Below are positions 58,338 through 64,000 of a stretch of DNA of 64,000 nt, piece after piece. Position 1 is the stretch's first letter. The number at the start of each line of letters is the position of its first letter. The translations under genes and the position numbers were made by a program. Under the pieces are notes generated by a model. It was not told the DNA's origin. It saw nothing but the letters and a program-made list of their open reading frames with translations, and did not search any database. The stretch is from the NCBI GenBank assembly GCA_038373865.1, contig JAXGGA010003069.1:1-64000 (forward strand). Direction: 5' to 3'. The stretch is from Uloborus plumipes. Lineage: Eukaryota; Arthropoda; Arachnida; Araneae; Uloboridae.

Positions 58338-60870
58338 TAGTCTGTGGAGTTAGCGACAAAAACAGCCGAAATATTTCACTTCTGGATACCAGTGTGAAAT
58401 TTGGTACAGAGCTTAGGTACATATATGAAAACAAAAAACCGCCGGGAGACACTTGATCAGGGGTCATGAACTCCCGTGATGACGTCATCAAGATGGCCGC
58501 TTTTACAGGTAATACGTTCGTTTAATTGCTTAAAACTCCATCATAGATTAAAATATTGCAAAACTCAAATGTATCATCTAAAAGCTCTTTAAAAGAGCTA
58601 TTTAGAAATATTTAAACTTTCTTTCTGAGGTCAAGGGCCCACCTGTAATGACGTCATCAAAATGGCCGCTTTTACAGGTAAATACGTTTGTTTAACTCCC
58701 CCTAAAACTCCATCATAGATTTAAATATTGCAAAACTCAACTATATCATCTGAAAGCGCTTTAAAAGAGTTATCTAGAAAGATTTAATTTTTCTTTCTGA
58801 GGTCAAGGGCTCACCCGTGATGACGTCATCAAAATGGCCGCTTTTACAAGTAAATACGTTCGTTTAACTGCTTAAAACTCCATCATAGATTCAAATATTG
58901 CAAAACTCAAATATATCAGCTGAAAGCTCTTTAAAAGAGCTATTTAGAAAGATTTAATTTTTCTTTCTGAGGTCAAGGTCCCACCTGTACTGACGTCATC
59001 AAAATGGCCGCTTTTACAGGTAAGTACGTTTGTTTAACTCCCCCTAAAACTCCATCACAGATTCAAATATTTCAAAACTCAAATATATCATCTAAAAGCT
59101 CTTTAAAAGAGCTATCTAGAAAGATATAATTTTTCTTTCTAATGTCAAGGGCCCACCTGTGATGACGTCATGTGAGGCCATTTTAATGACGTCATTACAG
59201 GTGGGACCTTGACCTCAGAAAGAAAAATTAAATCTTTCTAAATAGCTCTTTTAAAGAGCTTTCAGATGATATATTTGAGTTTTGCAATATTTGAATCTAT
59301 GATGGTGTTTTAGGGGGAGTTAAACGAACGTATTTACCTGCAAAAGCGGCCATTTTGATGACGTCATCACAGGTGGGCCCTTAAAATTAGAAAGAAAAAT
59401 TAAATCTTTATAAATAGCTCTTTTAAAGAGCTTTCAGATGATACATTTGAGTTTTGTAATATTTGAATCTATGATGGAGTTTTAGGGGGAGTTACACGAA
59501 CGTATTTTCCTGTAAAAGCGGCCATTTTGATGACGTCATCACAGGTGGGCCCTTAAAATTGGAAAGAAAAAATAAATCTTTCTAGATAGCTCTTTTAAAG
59601 AGCTTTTAGATGATATATTTGAGTTTTGCAATATTTGAATCTATGATGGAGTTTCAGGGGAGTTAAACAAACGTATTTACCTGTAAAAGAGGCCATTTTG
59701 ATGACGTCATCACAGGTGGGCCCTTAACCTTAGAAAGAAAAATTAAATTTTTCTAGATAGCTCTTTTAAAGAGCTTTCAGATGATATATCTGAGTTTTGC
59801 AATGTCTGAATCTATGATGGAGTTTTAGGGGGAGTTAAACAAACGTATTTACCTGTAAAAGCGGCCATTTTGATGACGTCATCACAGGTGGGCCCTTGAC
59901 CTTAGAAAGAAAAAATAAATCTTTCTAAATAGCTCTTTTAAAGAGTTTTCAGATGATGTATTTGAGTTTTGCAATATTTGAATCTATGATGGAGTTTTAA
60001 GCAGTTAAACGAACGTATATACCTGCAAAAGCGACCATTTTGATGACGTCATCACAGGTGAACCCTTGACCTCAGAAAGAAAAATTATATCTTTATAAAT
60101 AGATCTTTTAAAGCGCTTTCAGATGATATAGTTGAATTTTGAAATATTTAAATATATGATGGAGTTTTAGGGGGAGTTAAACAAACGTATTTACCTGTAA
60201 AAGCGGCCATTTTGATGACGTCATTACAGGTGGGCCCTTGACCTCAGAAAGAAAAATTATTTTTTTCTAAATAGCTCTTTTAAAGGGCTTTCAGATGATA
60301 CGTTTGAGTTTTGCAATATTTGAATCTATGATGGAGTTTTAAGGGGAGTTAAATAAACGTAGTTACCTGTAAAAGCGGCCATTTTGATGACGTCATCACA
60401 GGTGGGCCTTTGACCTTAGAAAGAAAAATTAAATCTTTTTAAATAGCTCTTTTAAAGAGCTTTCAGATGATATGTTTGAGTTTTGCAATATTTGAATCTA
60501 TGATGGAGTTATAGGGGGAGTTAAACAAACTTATTTACCTGTAAAAGCGGCCATTTTGATAACGTCATTACAGGTGAGAACTCTACCTCAGAAAGGAAAA
60601 TTAAATCTTTCTAAATAGCTCTTTTAAAGTGCTTTCAGATGATATATTTGAGTTTTGCAATATTTCAATCTATGATGGAGTTTTAAGCAGTTAAACGAAC
60701 GTATTTACCTGTAAAAGCGGCCATTTTGATGACGTCATCACGGAATGACCTTGACCTCCGATCAAATGTCTCCCGGCGTTTTTTTGTCCTCCTATGTGAA
60801 TTTAAGCCCCACATAAAATTTCAGACTGGTATCCGGAAATGAAATATGTTTGCACTAACTCCACGGACTA
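58338..60870. mobile_element. Large fold-back element made of inverted tandem arrays
   Basis: The outer ends are TAGTCTGTGGAGTTAGCG and (reverse complement) TAGTCCGTGGAGTTAGTG. From about 58450 to 59170 four units of about 170 bp run forward. From about 59175 to 60750 ten units run in reverse. Each unit contains ATGACGTCATCA, AAATGGCCGCTTTTACAGGT, CTCCATCATAGAT, CTCTTTAAAAGAGCT and AAGATTTAATTTTTCTTTCT. The centre of symmetry is near 59175. No coding capacity. Confidence 0.85.
58480..60735. promoter_or_regulatory. Array of 14 perfect TGACGTCA (CRE-type) palindromes
   Basis: One TGACGTCA per repeat unit, near 58480, 58650, 58820, 58990, 59162, 59188, 59358, 59530, 59702, 59875, 60042, 60216, 60388 and 60729. 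A 15th site (near 60559) has changed to TAACGTCA. TGACGTCA is the consensus site for CREB/ATF bZIP proteins. Whether it is bound here is unknown. Confidence 0.45.
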
Positions 60871-61573
60871 TATACCTTACTACAGGCATCACTGCGTCTC
60901 TCGGGAGTAAATCTTTGTAATTGTAGAGGAAACTACAGGCAGTAAAAAAAAATAAAGGAACCCTCTATGCAGTCTTTTTTGGAAAGTCGCCATCTAGATA
61001 ATTTTTACGACTACAGGATAAGTCAAAGACACAGGAAAATTGCTCATTTGTGCAACAAAACAAAAAACTGAACTATATATTCATTTGCATAAAACGTTTA
61101 CTATAGATATTGTCAAGATTGTTACAAAAATGGCTCTTTTTTAAAGACCTTAGAGCGGCTATATGCAAAATACAAAAAGGCAGAATTTATCTCGAGTATG
61201 TGATCTCTCAGATAAAAGTTAAACCAGAAAGTAGTACCCAGTTTGTGAGTTTTGTCGAATGACATTTTGCTTTTAAGCATTACATCTTGACTAAATTTCA
61301 AACACACTCTCCAAGCATTAGACAATGGACTTAATGCTTAAAAGAATGAAAAAAAACCCCAAGTAATGGGCTAACTGATTCTTTCCCGAGAATAAATACA
61401 TGTGAAATATAGTAAATGTAGGAAATATATATACAGAGCAGAGTTAGACATTTAATGATCATTTTATGGACTTCAAATATGATTTTCTTCTGTTTACATA
61501 AGTACAAAATTTTCAACCATCTACTAATCTGTACAATCCACAATAACATTTCTGCACATCTATTTAAATACAT
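60871..61573. other. Downstream of the HROB-like gene; 3'UTR and intergenic
   Basis: This should include the 3'UTR of the minus-strand gene that ends at 61574. I see no decisive polyadenylation signal, and no other gene. Confidence 0.4.
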
Positions 61574-61629
61574 TCAAGCATCAAGGAATGATGTTTCATC
61601 AAGATTTCCTAAAAGCTCATCAAAATCAT
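61574..61629 (-). CDS. HROB: HROB-like protein, last coding exon
   Basis: On the minus strand, after the acceptor TTCTTTTTCAG (AG at 61631-61630), 56 nt complete a split Asp codon and read DFDELLGNLDETSFLDA, then TGA at 61576-61574. The phase (two bases completing G|AT) exactly fits the donor of the 62323-62716 exon. An acidic DD-x-D-x-LL-x-x-L terminal motif followed by a short hydrophobic/acidic end is the form I recall for the HROB C-terminus. The exon is too short to be picked out as an open frame on its own. Confidence 0.75.
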
Positions 61630-62322
61630 CTGAAAAAGAAAGTAGTTCAGTGTGAGATAGTGTTAGCAATCAACTTTAAGATGCAAGGTGAGCACTATTG
61701 AGGCAATGAATACCAAGCTAAAACTAAAAATTTGGAGATAACTAGTGCAAATGGCAAGAGAACTGATCTGTTTTAGGGCAAGAAATGGTACTAGTAGCCC
61801 TGGTGGTGTTAGAATATAGCATGATTCAAAAAAACATTTCAATGAAAGCACTACCTTAGATCTGATCTTTCAATGTGTTTTACTTCAAACTTGAATTTGT
61901 TTACTTACATTCCACAGTGGTCGATTACTTGAATGTAGCAGGGCAACAATCAAAATTGCATCAGGGTCATTTCTCGGAAACTAATATTTCATTGGTAACT
62001 TAAATAATTATTTCCAAAGTTTGTTACATGCAGATGCAAAGGTAGATAATCTTTACAACTAAAAAATGACAAAACACGGAACTTCATTTTTAAGTTCTAC
62101 CTTAATGTGCAAAGTTTCATTAAAAACTACGAACACTTATAATAAGTGGGCGTGGTTTTTAATGCTTTCCAATGAAACTGCATTGTGTTTGGACCCTTTG
62201 CCCCCCCCCCCTTCCCAGGAAAACTTGAAATGATGTCCCTGACCAGCAGTATAACTTGTGACAAGATGTTTAATAAGAATAACACAAAAACAATTTTCAA
62301 AACAAAAGTAATTATCACATAC
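61630..62322 (-). other. Intron of the HROB-like gene (693 bp)
   Basis: GT at 62322-62321 (GTATGTG) and AG at 61631-61630. It includes a poly-C tract at about 62202-62211 on the plus strand. Overlapping open frames at 62127-62421 are not genes. Confidence 0.7.
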
Positions 62323-62716
62323 CCATGCAACCATTGGTGTCCAGATTTTCATTTTCAGAAACAATCTCATTGATAACTTCTGAGTGATTACTTCCTCCCT
62401 TTGGTGTAAAAGTGCTAACATAATTGTTAGTCATTTTTCCATTTGAGCTTTTAAAAGAGTTTTTATAGTTTGAATTTAATGTTTTTAAAGGAACTGTTAA
62501 ACTTTTGTTGGAAATATTAGTTGTGCCTGGAGAATGCTGAAAATTAGCTGTGCCAAATTTTGGCGGCATTAACCGTTCACATGCGACATCTTCAACTGAT
62601 GCAGTGGCTTCCAAAACAGAGTCCAGATCTTGTACTTGTTTGGCAGTCCCATCTGCCATGTAAATTGACACTAAGTTTTTGCACTTAAGTATTAACACAT
62701 TGCACAAAGATGTCAC
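62323..62716 (-). CDS. HROB: HROB-like protein, penultimate coding exon
   Basis: 394 nt, phase 0 in and phase 1 out: acceptor TATTTTTCAG (AG at 62718-62717) and donor GG|GTATGTG (GT at 62322-62321). It encodes 131 residues starting VTSLCNVLILKCKNLVSIYM and then a long Ser/Asn/Thr-rich, probably disordered stretch. The L-x-x-x-x-x-N-L-V-x-I-Y motif resembles the last strand of the OB-fold domain of HROB (C17orf53/MCM8IP), where xLNVTxxNIVxIY is typical, and the disordered region leads to the DDFDELLG tail. HROB loads the MCM8-MCM9 helicase in homologous recombination in the nucleus. The identity rests on recalled motif similarity and gene architecture, not on a search; an unrelated disordered nuclear protein is the alternative. 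The rest of the OB-fold must lie beyond the right edge. Confidence 0.6.
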
Positions 62717-62879
62717 CTGAAAAATATAAGAGTAATAAATACAGAAAAATAAGATGCCCATTTTGGTTACAGTATTACTTAAGATTTTTGCAAATTCAAG
62801 GGCCTCTATGATCTAATATGCAGTTTTCAGTTTCTTTAATGAAAGGTTAAATAATAATAACATTCTTTTAAACTATTTA

Positions 62880-63468
62880 CAGTATAACCTCGATTTAACG
62901 ATTGCCGATGGACTGTAAAAAATTATCGTTAAATCGAGGATATCGTTAAATCGAGAAAACATACTTATAAGTTAAACGGATTAAACTATTGATAATTAAG
63001 TGAACGCTTAAACAAGTACACGTTATTTTGCTTCTTTAAGAGAGCTGCGCATTTATATTATTTCCAAAGTTATTTCATCGATCTTTGTTTTCTCGTGTTG
63101 AGAAAATTTCACTTTTTTCAACCTCATTTTTTTTCGACTGATCACTCTCCTCTCAAGGTGCAAAAAAATTTTGCTTGGAATGCTAGAAGTTTGGACGTTA
63201 CTGAAGGATGAATCTTTTTACTATTGGAACATGAGCTCATGCTGTTGCAAGTAAAATAGTTAGAAAAATATTTTAAACATATACTACTGTATTTTTGACG
63301 AGAGGATAATTTGGCCCTGCCCGATATCATCGTTAAATCGAGGAAAGCTATCGTTAAATTGAGGAAGTTTTAACATTAAATTCAAGGCCTATGAGTCGGG
63401 ACCAATGAAATGTATCGTTAAATAGGGGGAATCGTTAAATCGGGTATCGTTAAATCGAAGTTATACTG
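62880..63468. mobile_element. pogo-type MITE, CAGTATAACCTCG ends (589 bp)
   Basis: The left end is CAGTATAACCTCGATTTAAC and the reverse complement of the right end is CAGTATAACTTCGATTTAAC, with TA flanks (62878-62879 and 63469-63470). ATCGTTAAATCGAGG and its variants are repeated about eight times in subterminal positions. No transposase. Confidence 0.85.
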
Positions 63469-63555
63469 TACATATTGATTACTTGAATAGTAGCAATTCT
63501 AAGTAAAATTTAGAAAACTAGTTTATGCATTTAAAAATAAACGGCTAAAACCATA

Positions 63556-63741
63556 CTCTCGGCCCGGCTTAAACGAATACTGTTGGTTCCAAGAAATATT
63601 ATTCGTTTAAGCGGGGTATTTGTTTAAGTGGGGGATTTTTAACAGTGCGTCTATGGCACGGGAATTATTCGTGTACACGATATTTTATTTGTATGTGTGG
63701 GATATTCGTTTATCCGTTACCCGATTAAGCGGGGCCGACAG
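63556..63741 (-). mobile_element. pogo-type MITE, full-length copy (186 bp)
   Basis: It begins CTCTCGGCCCGGCTTAAACG and ends AAGCGGGGCCGACAG, with TA at 63554-63555 and 63742-63743. Same family as 32321-32495, with a few substitutions and a short insertion. Confidence 0.85.
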
Positions 63742-64000
63742 TATTACACTTTCATACTAAGTAAAATGCAATTATTTCTTTTTGCTCTGACCAGGAAATA
63801 ATAATATCCTGTAAAAAAAAAAAAATATGAACAGGCAAATTGCAAAACTAATTTCCGAATGAAAATTTAAAAAGTAATAAGAATAACCAGCCCCAAGATT
63901 ACACCTCAGATTAAGATGAATCTCAAAACACAGACAAAGTTTTAAACACATTCAAATCTTTTCTGGTTAACATTGAAGGACACAGAAAAGGAAAGGACAC

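Larger units (their letters stand above)
62717..64000 (-). other. Upstream intron of the HROB-like gene, with two MITEs
   Basis: I searched the minus strand for the preceding OB-fold exon and did not find it. The only recognised features are the MITEs at 62880-63468 and 63556-63741. Confidence 0.5.

Noticed and set aside
62127..62421. Overlapping minus-strand open frames of 67 and 94 codons
   Set aside because: They run across the donor site and into the intron of the HROB-like gene.

Overview
The window is AT-rich, intron-dominated animal DNA. It is most likely from an arthropod, and I would guess an arachnid such as a spider. The reasons are very long introns, tRNA-derived SINEs, a dense mix of Tc1/mariner, pogo, hAT, piggyBac-like and Harbinger-like DNA transposons, and invertebrate-style splice sites. 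The species guess is inference. No prokaryotic gene organisation, rRNA or CRISPR array is present.

Only two host genes can be supported, both on the minus strand. (1) The 5' part of a class-3 (fatty) aldehyde dehydrogenase gene. Its start-codon exon (23051-23096) encodes six residues, and coding exons follow at 10169-10312 and 4079-4174. All junctions are phase 0, the introns are 12.7 kb and 6.0 kb, and the gene runs off the left edge. (2) The last two exons of a probable HROB-like gene (homologous recombination OB-fold protein, the partner of MCM8-MCM9) at 62323-62716 and 61574-61629, which runs off the right edge.

Almost everything else is mobile DNA, often nested several levels deep. From left to right: a decayed pogo/Tigger element with one of its MITEs (1-1092); a CCGGG-headed repeat with two internal tandem arrays (1352-2835); element D (5750-6868); element C copy 1 with a Harbinger-like insertion (7624-9611); a dead mariner interrupted by two near-identical tandem copies of another repeat (11665-15220); element C copy 2 holding piggyBac-like and hAT insertions (18307-22295); element A (24098-25235); a 652-bp palindromic element between TA microsatellites (25297-25948); stacked MITEs and CCGGG-headed repeats (27049-31258); a dead Tc1 (35058-36725); a tRNA-derived SINE (37853-38165); a hAT with GACTCC repeats and two perfect nuclear-receptor palindromes (42349-43085); element E with a GTF2IRD2/ZBED-type hAT inside (44819-48234); another hAT (49131-50007); element B carrying an intact DD36E Tc1/mariner transposon (52134-54603); a hAT with a piggyBac-like element nested in it (54610-55862); a 1-kb palindrome (57263-58309); and a 2.5-kb fold-back element with 14 TGACGTCA palindromes (58338-60870).

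The most unusual signal is a set of five element types (A-E, six copies). They share termini of the form GGG-YV-ATT and 4-bp target duplications, yet have unrelated interiors. Each interior carries its own private short motif repeated several times. The only protein in the window that looks functional and complete is the 348-aa transposase at 52790-53836.
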